In this document: positions 16,801 through 25,098 of the stretch, piece after piece
Position numbering within the stretch: the stretch's first letter is position 1
Layout: each line of letters starts with the position of its first letter
Source: Gammaproteobacteria bacterium 42_54_T18
GTDB lineage: Bacteria > Pseudomonadota > Gammaproteobacteria > Pseudomonadales > Ketobacteraceae
Reading direction: 5' to 3'
NCBI GenBank assembly: GCA_002163245.1
Contig: MAAL01000096.1
Coordinates: 104,753-168,752 of the forward strand
Length of the DNA: 64,000 nucleotides
Notes under the pieces: generated by a model
The model's database searches: none
What the model saw: only the letters and a program-made list of their open reading frames with translations
What the model was told of the DNA's origin: nothing
Position numbers and translations under genes: made by a program

Positions 16801-19632
16801 GAAACATTCAAAGCGCCAACAACCATTCGCCTTACACACTATTCAAGAAAAGCATGGTTAACCGAGAAACACGATAATTTCCCACCGGTTGTCATGATCC
16901 ATGGCCATAGTGCAAGTGGAACAACATATACTCATCATTCTTTAAAACCCAGTTTAGCCCAGTATTTTTGGGATAGAGGAAGAGACGTCTGGATTGTAGA
17001 TTTACGTACTAGCAGCGGCCTAGCCAGCGCATTACACCCCTGGTCATTTGAGGACATTGCATTTTCTGACATACCCGTTGCCATCGACCACATATGCCAT
17101 GTTTCTCAATGTGAAAAAGTGGATGTTATTGCTCATTGCATGGGTTCTTCAATGTTAAGTATGGCAATTCTAGCCACGCCAAACATTGAAGATAAATATT
17201 ACCAAGAAAGAGCGGCATTACCGAATCGCATCAATAAAGCGGTACTATCACAGGTTGGCCCTAGAGTCGTATTTAGTGCAGACAACATGTTCAAAGCATA
17301 TATACTCGACTATTTTCGACAAGCAATGCCATCAATAACATACGACGCCCAACGTTCGAGTTCGGCGTCCTATACAGGAAATGTATTCGATCGTATTCTT
17401 TCAGTACTACCATATCCAGAAAAAGAGCGACGATTAGAAAACCCAGCTCGCCCCTGGGTCAGAAGAAGTCATACCGGTAGTCGGCGTAGACTGGACGGCA
17501 TTTATGGTCAAACATTTAAGCTTTCAAATATTTCCAAAAAGACACTAAAACATATCGATGATTTCTTTGGCCCCATAAATTTAAAAACCATTTCACGCGT
17601 CACTCAATTTGCATTCCATGAACAGGTCACAAACAAACATGGTGAAAATGATTTCGTAACCAATGAGAATTTAAAGAAATATTGGAAATTTCCAACATTA
17701 AGTATTCATGGTAGCGATAACGGAGTTGCAGATATAGCAACGCTCAACCGAATGCAACAAACCATGGCTGCCGCTGGTTGTGATTACCATACAGAAATAT
17801 TACAAGGTTTTGGGCATCAGGACTCACTGATAGGAAAGAATTCTAAAATCAACTTCCATAAAATATCTAATTTTCTAGATACAGAGCACCCAGAAAAATG
17901 TGACGCTGCAGAGCACCCTCATCGTTTTCATTGCGAAACACCTTATTCAGGTCCTGTAGTAGGTACGCTTTCAACATCTAACAAAATCGCTGTTAGCTTA
18001 GGAATAAACCCTCAAAGAAAGCACCCTGATTTCATTGTTTTCCTCGCGGTTAATATAAACAAACACAAAATAGAGTTGGCTAATGTCGATATGCCATTGT
18101 TCCATAGCCTATCCATGACGTTTGCATCACCCATACAACAAAGCTGGATAAAAACTGAATTAGCCGTACCTGCTCAATTTGAGAAGGCTGATGGCATATT
18201 GGTACTACTTCTAGATGATCAATGCATGAATTGGGATGAAATATCATGCCCGTCATACTTGCCCAATAATTTACTGGACTTCCTTGATACAAATACCGAA
18301 ACCACACCTGAAAGCCAAAAAATACGCCAATACTTACAATTGAACGTATTAAGCGATAAGTTTACCCAATCAATAGAAAACACCCTTAAACAACCCAGAA
18401 ACGTTCTTGAGTCCGCTATTATTCAATGGCCTAAAAAAGCGAACTCTCAACAAAAAGAACAAAAAAAGGAACAACAAACACAATTTGCCCTCGCTGCCTG
18501 CCAATACCCAGCAGGCCTGCTCGATAAGACGCTCGCCTATGCATCCTATAATCGACTGGCAGAACATTTGGACAAAAAGACAACCTCCACACCAAAAAAT
18601 CTAATGCCTCAATTTATAATACTTATGGGTGATCAAGTTTATACCGATGCCAGCGCAGGTTTATTTGATCCAACCGATAGTCATGACCGATACACTCGCC
18701 CCTACCATAAGTGGCTATCTCAACATGCTGTTAAATCCGTTTTTCGGCGCCTCCCAAGTTATATGATGTTAGATGACCATGAAATTCTGGATAATTGGGA
18801 TCGATCCGAATTAACACTTGGCAATGCCAAACTATTTGAATATGGAAAACGAGCCTACCTGAATTTCCAACGAAACTTACATCAAACACCGCAACCGCTG
18901 AACTCAGATACCAGCAACACCCCACTTTGGTATACGTTTGAACAGCAGGGTTTTGATTTTTTTATGCTAGATACTCGAACAGAACGCGAGGGACGTAGCA
19001 TTAAAAATAGTGACAGCACCCACAATATAAAACCACTTATGGAGGCGAAGTTAATTTCTGACAATCAATTCCAAGCACTTTTACTTTGGCTGGAAAGAAC
19101 CAAATCTGATAATGAAAAGCCTCGTTTTATCGTATCTGCATCCATGTTATTACCCCGCAGGTTACACAGTACAACACCCTACAGCGCTATTCATTCTGAT
19201 GCTTGGGATGGTTACCCGAGAACGCTGGATCAGCTACTCGAACATATTGCATTTAATGATGTTAAAAACCTGATATTTCTATCGGGAGATGAGCATGTAT
19301 CCAACGTAACAACGATTGATTTAACCGCTAAATCAATTGTTCTGGAAAAAACTACCAGTACACGTATCTATTCCATTCACAGCTCGGCGCTTTATTCACC
19401 GTACCCTTTTGCAAATTCAAACCCAGATGATTTTGCGAGCAAAGAGACCTTTAACGTTGGGAAAAACCCCTTTCAATGTAAGGTATCCTCAACATTCTAT
19501 CCAGGCGATGGCTTTGCTCTCCTAAGTACATACCAAATCGATGGTAATTGGCACATCAGCAGCGACTTTAACCGAGCCGAAGACACCTTTGAATCAAGCG
19601 AAAAAGCGACCTCTTGGACGATAAAACTATAG
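13876..19632 (+). CDS. Giant GMC oxidase / alpha-beta hydrolase / PhoD-like phosphatase fusion
   Basis: This single frame encodes 1918 residues. Residues 1-610 are a GMC oxidase: FAD loop IIIIGSGYGG (33-41), a four-Cys cluster (C231, C234, C237, C241), catalytic His527 (HPLGG) and Asn577 (NPALT). Residues about 640-985 include a beta-rich linker starting ERLTGQVTL. An alpha/beta hydrolase covers about 985-1350, with oxyanion region VMIHGHSASG (1006-1015) and Cys1088 at the nucleophile elbow (AHCMGS). Residues about 1535-1918 are PhoD-like: D1586 (MGDQVY), DDHE at 1633-1636, and GDEH with D1805 and H1807. No signal peptide is seen. GMC-hydrolase fusions are known in sterol-oxidase-like families; the added PhoD part is unusual. 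Substrate is unknown, but an oxidised sterol, ester or lipid is plausible. Confidence 0.85.
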   Translation: MSDRSTTWISQGFEAFIAQHKTHQITEFDYDIIIIGSGYGGAIAASELAGLTKHDKPLRICVLERGNEYLSGMFPSDASDLPKHIRVSGSRKFQHQQTGLFDLHTSASLNTLVANGLGGGSLINAGVMLEAKPSVFNHRWPKELQYTHPKSLFSGYYESTKQLLEAKDKHGDNTIERHQYHQQEALKKHVALKQLAVQDSKNSTPLHFSSTPLTIAQTEKINNAGVKLQACNLCGDCATGCNQGAKNSLDTNLLVKAFKQGVEIYTGATVRSIQPINDTADGWCINAVHTKKHLQKREGSPTKITTKKIILAAGTLGSTEILMRSKSESLIFSDQLGKSFSANGDMLSAIFDQKNVVNAVANENKEPNDRYVGPTITSMIDLRDKPPHLLIQEVTVPSSLQKIFEDVTTTLNSVSKLTTMDTEIHTTGHLHSDPQSVDSNVTKHTAAYVLMGDDGARGSLQWDKDSTNDAIQVHWPSLSNHRLFHEQINTLKDLLTTSNVGGTLLTNPMWRLTSAPQRNKGTLLTVHPLGGCVMADDASLGVVNHIGQVFNSSNNATVYEGLVVLDGAIIPSAIGANPALTIAAVSLRAIQQLIKIWELTTPSPQITPTSLPIDRPKYSHTNTDKTSTSKPTTPTRIEITERLTGQVTLTDADNHPLDCTVDLTLRFNDFSIQNFVRNKQRRITVKKNPPNLSSNNPSNNASISQLRIFDRKTWYQLTQKGVDESELDKNALLISPVSGSLDILTREASTPSIRVARALWPWLRNRGLRELWQHIFQRLFRKRPSVLKTDKSFLSRYIETINNIKSVTSRAGEIRKFDYQLQLQQPELGWPKQLSGFDHAASEIKISGLKRITYKSHANPLRQLQDIHLKTFPGLQPARHQPNQSPAFLRFDSRFLVQNKEPLLKIVQQQNQPSALIDMAALSHFFLRVILNIHKLSFHSQNSSPTQTAKRLPDFIQGIPTPTIIELKIDSISESETFKAPTTIRLTHYSRKAWLTEKHDNFPPVVMIHGHSASGTTYTHHSLKPSLAQYFWDRGRDVWIVDLRTSSGLASALHPWSFEDIAFSDIPVAIDHICHVSQCEKVDVIAHCMGSSMLSMAILATPNIEDKYYQERAALPNRINKAVLSQVGPRVVFSADNMFKAYILDYFRQAMPSITYDAQRSSSASYTGNVFDRILSVLPYPEKERRLENPARPWVRRSHTGSRRRLDGIYGQTFKLSNISKKTLKHIDDFFGPINLKTISRVTQFAFHEQVTNKHGENDFVTNENLKKYWKFPTLSIHGSDNGVADIATLNRMQQTMAAAGCDYHTEILQGFGHQDSLIGKNSKINFHKISNFLDTEHPEKCDAAEHPHRFHCETPYSGPVVGTLSTSNKIAVSLGINPQRKHPDFIVFLAVNINKHKIELANVDMPLFHSLSMTFASPIQQSWIKTELAVPAQFEKADGILVLLLDDQCMNWDEISCPSYLPNNLLDFLDTNTETTPESQKIRQYLQLNVLSDKFTQSIENTLKQPRNVLESAIIQWPKKANSQQKEQKKEQQTQFALAACQYPAGLLDKTLAYASYNRLAEHLDKKTTSTPKNLMPQFIILMGDQVYTDASAGLFDPTDSHDRYTRPYHKWLSQHAVKSVFRRLPSYMMLDDHEILDNWDRSELTLGNAKLFEYGKRAYLNFQRNLHQTPQPLNSDTSNTPLWYTFEQQGFDFFMLDTRTEREGRSIKNSDSTHNIKPLMEAKLISDNQFQALLLWLERTKSDNEKPRFIVSASMLLPRRLHSTTPYSAIHSDAWDGYPRTLDQLLEHIAFNDVKNLIFLSGDEHVSNVTTIDLTAKSIVLEKTTSTRIYSIHSSALYSPYPFANSNPDDFASKETFNVGKNPFQCKVSSTFYPGDGFALLSTYQIDGNWHISSDFNRAEDTFESSEKATSWTIKL

Positions 19633-19679
19633 GTTAGTGTACGTGGTGCACATCAAGTCGATAGCTCTTTGCCCTATAT

Positions 19680-20279
19680 CTAGTCAACCAATTCAATTTC
19701 TAGACTTTCGAGCAAACTAACAGCCTCAAAACGGCAAAATTTTGCCCCTTTAATACGGTTGTCGTACACGTCAATGCTGTAATTTGTTGATTCAGCGAAA
19801 TTGGCTGATGTTAAATTTGTCTTTCCAAACACACTATGTAAGAAGTCTGTTCCAGAGAAATCAGCTTCATTAAAGTTTCCTTCCCTAAAATCCACATCGT
19901 GAACCTTGCAGTCCTCCAAAACAAGCTCCTCCATCTCTAGGCCATAGAATGAAGAATCGTTAAGAATAGATTTATGAAATTTTACCTGGGCAAAGGTAGT
20001 TAGGTTTGGCCAGGTTGCTTTTGTCCAATCCACACCAATAACTTTACACTCGTCAAAAACCACATCTGAAAATTTGCTGTAAGAAAGCTTAACAACACTC
20101 AGGTTACACTTAACAAAGTGACAATCGATAAATTTACACTTATCAAATAATACATCACTAAAATCACACTCTGTAAAAGTACAATCTTCAAATTCTTTAT
20201 CGGTAATGGTACTTCCTGAAACATCAATATTATTAAACCGTTTAGACAAATACTCGTCTTCGTTATCAAAATTTTCCAT
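19680..20279 (-). CDS. Pentapeptide-repeat protein, Qnr-like
   Basis: The 199-residue protein (ATG at 20279) is built of A(D/N)LxF-type pentapeptides, for example CTFTECDFSDVLFDKCKF and ADFSGTDFLHSVF. It forms a right-handed quadrilateral helix interrupted near VDWTKATWPN. The C-terminal end, AKFCRFEAVSLLESLEI, closely resembles the dimer tail of Qnr proteins (…NYQASLLMERLGI). Qnr proteins shield DNA gyrase from quinolones. Size and tail favour the Qnr-like group, but resistance cannot be claimed. It stands alone, convergent with the giant fusion gene. Confidence 0.75.
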   Translation of the reverse strand: MENFDNEDEYLSKRFNNIDVSGSTITDKEFEDCTFTECDFSDVLFDKCKFIDCHFVKCNLSVVKLSYSKFSDVVFDECKVIGVDWTKATWPNLTTFAQVKFHKSILNDSSFYGLEMEELVLEDCKVHDVDFREGNFNEADFSGTDFLHSVFGKTNLTSANFAESTNYSIDVYDNRIKGAKFCRFEAVSLLESLEIELVD

Positions 20280-20513
20280 TACTTTAACCACTGCCTTATT
20301 AATGTAGATATCGTAAAATATTTTGTATAGGATTTTTGTACGTGCAATTATAATACGTTTCTGTTTTACACGTCTTCTACCATATTACATTCCATCCTAT
20401 TTATTAAAAATAGTCATATCTCCATATATTTCATAAACTTACTTAGCTAGATATATACACTCCTAGCCATTGTCAAATACATTGTTTCTTTTCTAGCAAC
20501 AGTTTATCCCCGA

Positions 20514-21884
20514 ATGCGTTATTGTTGCCCTATATCCAACGTGGCACACTTTTGTCAGCTTTTCTTTGCCAGAAGAGATAACCGTAGTAGGTACAATGAC
20601 AATCGCCTAGACAACACCATAACACTGCCCTGCGGCGTCACGATAAAAAACCGCATCCTTAAATCAGCCATGACAGAAGGCATGGCTGACGTGAACGATC
20701 AAGCTACATCACGCCATGCTACGTTATATCAGCGCTGGTCGGAGGGTGAGGCAGGAGTACTTATTAGCGGTAATGTGATGGTAGATTCACGTTATCTAGA
20801 GCGACCAGGAAACGTTTGCGTAGAAAGCAGCGATGACCAACCCCACCTTAGGCGTTGGGCAACAGCTAGTCAAAGTAATGGTTATCCGTTGTGGATGCAA
20901 ATCAATCACCCAGGGAGACAGGTTGCCAAAATAGTCTCCAAAAAGCCGTTAGCGCCATCTCCAGTACAATTAAAACTGGGGGGATATTTTGCTGAACCTC
21001 GCGCATTAACGGAAAGTGATATTCAAGACATTATCTATCGTTTTGGCGTCACCGCATTAGGTGCAAAGAATTCTGGTTTTAGCGGTGTGCAGGTACATGC
21101 GGCCCATGGTTATTTAATTAGCGAATTCCTTTCCCCAGTAGTCAACCAACGTAACGATCGTTGGGGGGGAAGCCTTGAGAATCGTGCCCGCTTATTGCTA
21201 GAAATTGTAAAAACGATTCGTAACAACGTTGGCAGTGAATTTCCTGTATCGGTAAAACTTAATTCAGCAGATTTTCAAAAAGGTGGTTTTACATTAGCTG
21301 AATGTGTTGAAGTCGCTAAAATGCTTGAAAATGAAAAGATTGATCTATTGGAAATATCCGGCGGCACCTATGAACAAACCAATATGTTTGGTACCACTGA
21401 TGCAAAAAATGACACTGACCAATTAAAACGTGAAAGCACGAAAAAAAGAGAAGCCTATTTTTTAGACTATGCAAAAACCATACGCGCCGCGGTAAAAACG
21501 CCTTTTGCCGTCACCGGAGGCTTTCGTTCAGCGGATACCATGCGAGAAGCCCTACTGAATAATGAGGTGGATATTATCGGTTTAGCCCGCCCATTCTGTG
21601 TAGAACCAGATTTACCAAAAAAATTAATTCAAGGTGAGATTCAACACCTTCACCCCTATGAAAATACATTGCAGTTTGGCAATGGAAGATTAGGAATCAA
21701 TAGCCCCTATAAATTGATTTCGATGATGAATGTACAGGCACAGGTATCCTGGTTTTCTCATCAAATATACCGATTGGCAGAACACCAAGAACCAAATATT
21801 AACGCTGGGCTAAAACGAAGTTACCTTAAACAAATGTTTAACGAAGTACGTATTGCAGCAGGAAGAAAAAGAGCTAACCCGTAA
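20514..21884 (+). CDS. Old yellow enzyme family NADH:flavin oxidoreductase
   Basis: The 456-residue frame has an FMN TIM barrel: KNRILKSAMTEGMAD, WMQINHPGRQ, the HAAHGYLISEFLSPVVNQRNDRWGG block with paired His, and LEISGGTYEQ, AVTGGFRS, IIGLARPF. It has no C-terminal FeS/FAD module, so it is a short OYE/XenA-like or fungal-type enzyme that reduces activated C=C bonds. Homology starts only around residue 32 (RLDNTITLPCGV). The first 30 residues look foreign to the family and the start has no clear Shine-Dalgarno. An ATG at 20596 is one base out of frame. Confidence 0.82.
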   Translation: MRYCCPISNVAHFCQLFFARRDNRSRYNDNRLDNTITLPCGVTIKNRILKSAMTEGMADVNDQATSRHATLYQRWSEGEAGVLISGNVMVDSRYLERPGNVCVESSDDQPHLRRWATASQSNGYPLWMQINHPGRQVAKIVSKKPLAPSPVQLKLGGYFAEPRALTESDIQDIIYRFGVTALGAKNSGFSGVQVHAAHGYLISEFLSPVVNQRNDRWGGSLENRARLLLEIVKTIRNNVGSEFPVSVKLNSADFQKGGFTLAECVEVAKMLENEKIDLLEISGGTYEQTNMFGTTDAKNDTDQLKRESTKKREAYFLDYAKTIRAAVKTPFAVTGGFRSADTMREALLNNEVDIIGLARPFCVEPDLPKKLIQGEIQHLHPYENTLQFGNGRLGINSPYKLISMMNVQAQVSWFSHQIYRLAEHQEPNINAGLKRSYLKQMFNEVRIAAGRKRANP

Positions 21885-21901
21885 CCACTAAAACAACGAC
21901 T

Positions 21902-21943
21902 GTGACCAAACGTAGATAACTTAACTCATCTACGTTTGGTCAC
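21902..21943. terminator. Bidirectional terminator hairpin between convergent genes
   Basis: GTGACCAAACGTAGAT (21902-21917) and its exact inverse (21928-21943) make a 16-bp stem with a 10-base loop. It lies between the ends of the OYE gene and the unknown periplasmic protein gene, followed by a T-rich tract on the plus side. Confidence 0.75.
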
Positions 21944-21963
21944 CTTTTCGCTTTATTTCATCA

Positions 21964-23268
21964 TTAAATCTTATTCACCACCACATCCGGTAACACCCGC
22001 AACTGCTGAGTAAATAAACGAGGGTCTCCATCGTAGCCGTTACTAAAGAAAAAGCTAAACACAAACCCAAAGAACCCCTCTTCAGGGAACCCATCTATGC
22101 TATAACCCACATTCGGCAGCTGGCCGGGAAAACGCTCGGGTAAATCCTCGATAAATTTGTCGTCATCGTATACCAAACTCAACGGCTCATTCGTTCCACC
22201 AAGAAAATCAAAAAACGTCAGTATATCCAAATTTTTATTGGTTGATATCCATATCCAACGACCTTCTTTTTTATTCACTCCCGCCTCAATCATACTTTTT
22301 TCAATATCACCAACTTCTCCATCAACAATACCTGCTTGAAGTGGACCTGATGCTGTTCGCACAGTGGCGCCCAATAATTGATTCGCATCGATTGAAATTG
22401 CTACCGAAGACTTCGCCATCATAGAACGTCGGGTTTCTGGCATCATCACACGCGCGTCATAAATCACCGATTGAGGATAATGATGCACCTGCATGCTAAT
22501 TAACATCATCGGTAAACCAAACATCCAAACCGTTAACTCCATTTGTGTCGTTGTGCGTATTGGCCCAACTCTCTCTCCTGCCGGCGTCGCCACAATATGT
22601 TTATTATTCAAGCTTATGGACGTCAAATTCATAACAACATCTGTTTCCATACGAAACTTCAAACCATCAATCGGATTATCCTCACCTTCATAACCTGCAA
22701 TGGATAAATCTTTCCAATTAATGTGGTTATCTTGATTATAAGATAACGAATAGAAATCCGTCTCAACAAGAGCCTCATCTGAGCTATATCGCACATACTG
22801 CTCATCGGATCTCAATCGAGAATTTTCCATTAAATAAACATAACGGGTCACACCATCACGCCCCGTTACGGACAATTCCGCCAGCGGAGTCCCATCAAAA
22901 CGTTGCTCGCTGGTTTTTCTTTCGCCCGCATCCTTGTATAAAAACAACAACTTGTCTTGGTCATCCAGCACATCCTGGGTTCCTATAATAGGAACATCCC
23001 AACCTTCAAAAAATATTGCACCACCTTCATTGTACTCATCAAACTGGTAAGGGATTGGCTCCAGCTCATCATCTACAATAGCCGCAAGTGACAACGTATC
23101 AATCGATTTTCCGACCGCCGCCGCAATATCACGCCCATCGATCATAATGGATTTGAAGGCTTCGATATCTGTCAATGGCTGCATTGCTTTTGCAGAAAAA
23201 GAAACACCAAAAGCAAGAACTGACAACGAAACACAAGCAATGGCTTTTTTAAGAATATTATTTTTCAT
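21964..23268 (-). CDS. Exported protein of unknown function
   Basis: The 434-residue protein has a clear signal peptide (MKNNILKKAIACVSLSVLAF to FSAKA). The mature part is beta-rich, with alternating short strands and acidic turns, and no domain I recognise. Motifs include YQFDEYNEGGAIFFEGWD, DKLLFLYKDAGER and a C-terminal FGFVFSFFFSNGYDGDPRLF. It may be a periplasmic or outer-membrane-associated binding protein. It lies 31 bases downstream of the nitroreductase gene on the same strand and ends at a strong terminator, so it could be the last gene of the catabolic cluster. No function is assigned. Confidence 0.7.
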   Translation of the reverse strand: MKNNILKKAIACVSLSVLAFGVSFSAKAMQPLTDIEAFKSIMIDGRDIAAAVGKSIDTLSLAAIVDDELEPIPYQFDEYNEGGAIFFEGWDVPIIGTQDVLDDQDKLLFLYKDAGERKTSEQRFDGTPLAELSVTGRDGVTRYVYLMENSRLRSDEQYVRYSSDEALVETDFYSLSYNQDNHINWKDLSIAGYEGEDNPIDGLKFRMETDVVMNLTSISLNNKHIVATPAGERVGPIRTTTQMELTVWMFGLPMMLISMQVHHYPQSVIYDARVMMPETRRSMMAKSSVAISIDANQLLGATVRTASGPLQAGIVDGEVGDIEKSMIEAGVNKKEGRWIWISTNKNLDILTFFDFLGGTNEPLSLVYDDDKFIEDLPERFPGQLPNVGYSIDGFPEEGFFGFVFSFFFSNGYDGDPRLFTQQLRVLPDVVVNKI

Positions 23269-23299
23269 TATTATTTACCTAATAACCGAAAGTTTTGCC

Positions 23300-23983
23300 T
23301 TACTGGTGAAATGTTACAATGTCGTTTATATTGGCACGGCCAACGCGAGCATTGTTAACAGGATTCTCGTTATCGGGATACCCAAAAGAGATTCCGAACA
23401 GTAAATTTAGTGAGTCATCAACGCCCAACATTTCTTTCACAATATCCGCATGAAAACCCAGAGAGGTTTGTGGACAGCTCCCTAATCCATGTGCAGCTAG
23501 CGTTAACATCAGCGTTTGTGCATACATGCCCACATCAACGGCTTCTCGTAAATCGAAGTGTGCTGGCAAGAACAAAAATACGGCATGAGGGGCACCAAAA
23601 AACTGATAATTTTGCATAAACACTTCTTGGCGACGAGATTTTTCTTCTCGTTTAATACCCAAAGATGCATATAGTTGGTTAGCCGCATCGTATTGTCGAT
23701 CTTGATAGACGCCGGGGTATTTTATATTGTACGGAAAATCCAAGTGAGTCTTCCCCGACTTAGCCTGAGCCGGAAGCGCTTCACGCATTGCATTCAACGT
23801 CTCGCCACTGGCTACATGTACAACCCATGGTTGGGTATTACAGTTTGAAGGAGACTTTTGTGCCAGGGTAAATATCTTTTCTAAAAGAGGTTGAGCAATA
23901 GGTTTTTCCATATAAGCACGCACAGACCGTCGCTCTGTCAGTATGGATTCCATGCCACTGGCTAACGTGTTAACTTTACTCAT
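23300..23983 (-). CDS. Nitroreductase family FMN oxidoreductase
   Basis: The 227-residue protein matches the nitroreductase fold: FMN-binding ERRSVRAYMEKP near the start, KSPSNCNTQPW, then the mid-domain DVGMYAQTLMLTLAAHGLGSCPQ and FGISFGYPDNENP. Such enzymes use NAD(P)H to reduce nitro groups, quinones or enones. It is the gene after the MBL hydrolase in the minus-strand cluster, with about 50 bases between. A role as an ene- or quinone reductase in that pathway is possible but inferred. Confidence 0.85.
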   Translation of the reverse strand: MSKVNTLASGMESILTERRSVRAYMEKPIAQPLLEKIFTLAQKSPSNCNTQPWVVHVASGETLNAMREALPAQAKSGKTHLDFPYNIKYPGVYQDRQYDAANQLYASLGIKREEKSRRQEVFMQNYQFFGAPHAVFLFLPAHFDLREAVDVGMYAQTLMLTLAAHGLGSCPQTSLGFHADIVKEMLGVDDSLNLLFGISFGYPDNENPVNNARVGRANINDIVTFHQ

Positions 23984-24031
23984 TCTTTCTCTCTCTACGT
24001 AATATATTAGTTTATCTTTTGGTTTTGACTT

Positions 24032-25075
24032 TTAACTGGCATATAGATAAACATCACTTTCCAATGTTCTGGTAATCTTGCCCTGCTCCATTAAACGATG
24101 GATATGCGCTAAACACTCTCCAACCGCCAGGTAGTTTTGAAATGAATCAAATTCTTTTTCAAACAACAGGTTGGTAACTACTTGTGCATTTTTTGGTGTA
24201 TCACAAATGGCTACAATTTTTTCTAATCGTTCGTCATGATGATCAATGACATCTCGTAATCGCTGCTGAACACCATAGAATGGCAGTTCATGAGCAGGCA
24301 ATACTAATACTGAATCTGGTACTCGCTGTGCGACAATGTCGTGAGCCTCATACCAGTCGGTTAGTGGACTGGATTCTGGTGCAGATGAAATCACACTGAC
24401 ATTGGATGTTATCCTTGGTAATACTTGGTCTCCTGAGATATACAAGTCCAATGTTTGGCAATATAGCGACACATGTGCTTGTGCATGCCCACGAGTAATA
24501 ATCACCTCCCATTCATGATCACCAATGGTAAGTAATTGCGTATCTTTTAATTGGTGATAGCTGCCAGGCAGTGTAGAAACACTGTCATAAAAATTATTAC
24601 TCGTCGTAAGCCCATCCAGGGTATGTAATGACATTGCCGTACGTTTAAAAAACTCCTCAACCTCCCAAGAAGAATCTGCCTGCCCATAGTTTAAATACAC
24701 CCGTGAACACAAATACTCTTGCTCGCTCATCAATAATCGCGCTCGAAATGATGCGCATAGCCACCCTGCCAAACCCACATGATCCGGATGCTGGTGGGTA
24801 ACAAGCACCTTTTTAATGGGAAGGTTGTCACAATGCTGTTCAACAATCCCTAACCAATTATCCCGGGCAGGCTTAGAGTTCATACCTGTATCCACAACAC
24901 ACCAACCATCACCATCTTTTAGTAGGTAACAATTGATATGATCTAATGATAAAGGTAATGGAGATCGCAACCACTTTACACCAGGAGCGATGTCAACAAT
25001 TTCATTGTCACCTGGTGGTGTAGTAAATGGAAATACTTTCTCTGGATAAAGGGTAACTGAATTTTTCAACGTCAT
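24032..25075 (-). CDS. MBL-fold metallo-hydrolase
   Basis: I start at the ATG at 25075, since GCAGGAAAA sits just upstream. The 347-residue protein has the metallo-beta-lactamase metal motif THQHPDHVG, a second ligand region near TRGHAQAHVSLYC, and an Asp in YISGDQVLPRI. The C-terminal helical part (DHHDERLEKIVAICDTPKNAQ) is the winged-helix-like tail found in the glyoxalase II-like/LACTB2 group. These enzymes hydrolyse thioesters or lactones. It sits 23 bases after the SDR gene in the acyl-CoA cluster, so a CoA-thioester or lactone substrate is a reasonable guess. Confidence 0.82.
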   Translation of the reverse strand: MTLKNSVTLYPEKVFPFTTPPGDNEIVDIAPGVKWLRSPLPLSLDHINCYLLKDGDGWCVVDTGMNSKPARDNWLGIVEQHCDNLPIKKVLVTHQHPDHVGLAGWLCASFRARLLMSEQEYLCSRVYLNYGQADSSWEVEEFFKRTAMSLHTLDGLTTSNNFYDSVSTLPGSYHQLKDTQLLTIGDHEWEVIITRGHAQAHVSLYCQTLDLYISGDQVLPRITSNVSVISSAPESSPLTDWYEAHDIVAQRVPDSVLVLPAHELPFYGVQQRLRDVIDHHDERLEKIVAICDTPKNAQVVTNLLFEKEFDSFQNYLAVGECLAHIHRLMEQGKITRTLESDVYLYAS

Positions 25076-25098
25076 ACATTTTTCCTGCATTGTTTCTA

